Shown here in pieces: positions 6,126 to 6,224 of a stretch of 6,224 nucleotides of DNA. The position numbers and the translations under genes are program-made. The DNA is from Rhodospirillales bacterium (GTDB lineage Bacteria; Pseudomonadota; Alphaproteobacteria; Rhodospirillales; Casp-alpha2). Position 1 is the stretch's first letter, and each line of letters opens with the position of its first letter. Below the pieces are notes generated by a model. The model was not told the DNA's origin. It was given only the letters and a program-made list of their open reading frames with translations, and ran no database searches. Where the stretch lies: the NCBI GenBank assembly GCA_021775275.1, contig JAJFIE010000467.1:1-6224 (forward strand). Direction: 5' to 3'.

Positions 6126-6224
6126 AACAGTTGTTTGTTTTCTTTCCGTGAAATCTCGCTGTAAGGTATCACGACTATATTCCATCGGTGGCGCACCTAA
6201 TCTCGACGATCTTATGTTGGGCAA
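6126..6224. other. Intergenic stretch after cheA with no supported feature
   Basis: These 99 bases after the cheA stop show a T-rich run (GTTTGTTTTCTTT near 6131) but no convincing hairpin before it and no gene with a ribosome site. An ATG at 6214 gives only three codons and lacks a Shine-Dalgarno sequence. The next gene probably begins beyond the window. Confidence 0.5.

Noticed and set aside
6214..6224. Start of the next gene at the ATG near the window end
   Set aside because: Only three codons are visible and there is no ribosome binding site upstream.

Overview
The window looks like a piece of an alphaproteobacterial chromosome. This rests mainly on a recognisable ChpT phosphotransferase (a family confined to that class), on a hybrid CheA beginning MDDLLSEFLTETSES, and on a moderately GC-rich composition. 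The style resembles Rhodospirillales-type marine or freshwater bacteria, but the sequence alone does not fix the genus. All credible genes lie on the + strand.

Region 1 (1-2103) is the 3' end of a respiratory formate dehydrogenase operon. It holds the C-terminal part of the iron-sulfur (beta) subunit, a small lipoprotein gene, the membrane cytochrome b (gamma) subunit, and a 44-residue single-pass membrane protein. A GC-rich hairpin lies between the beta subunit and lipoprotein genes. A strong intrinsic terminator at 2066-2103 closes the operon. In the known complex, the catalytic subunit (upstream, not seen) oxidises formate, electrons pass through the FeS clusters of the beta subunit, and the two-heme gamma subunit delivers them to quinone. 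The two small proteins are candidate accessory parts with no assigned function.

Region 2 (2104-6125) is a signalling region with a break in function after the terminator. It encodes ChpT, the histidine phosphotransferase of the CckA-ChpT-CtrA phosphorelay. About 220 bases later comes a large hybrid CheA of 1000 residues. This CheA has an HPt domain, a long linker built on four tandem copies of NEFGAPVAAELLAEV, dimerisation and ATPase domains, two consecutive CheW-like domains, and a C-terminal receiver domain. No globular P2 domain is visible where one is normally found. The last 99 bases hold no identifiable gene; a cheW or other che gene may follow outside the window.

The most notable points are the repeat linker and double CheW-plus-receiver layout of CheA, the chpT-cheA adjacency linking the CtrA relay with a chemotaxis-type system, and the two small membrane-associated proteins embedded in the formate dehydrogenase operon. 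None of these amounts to a clearly new system from sequence reading alone.
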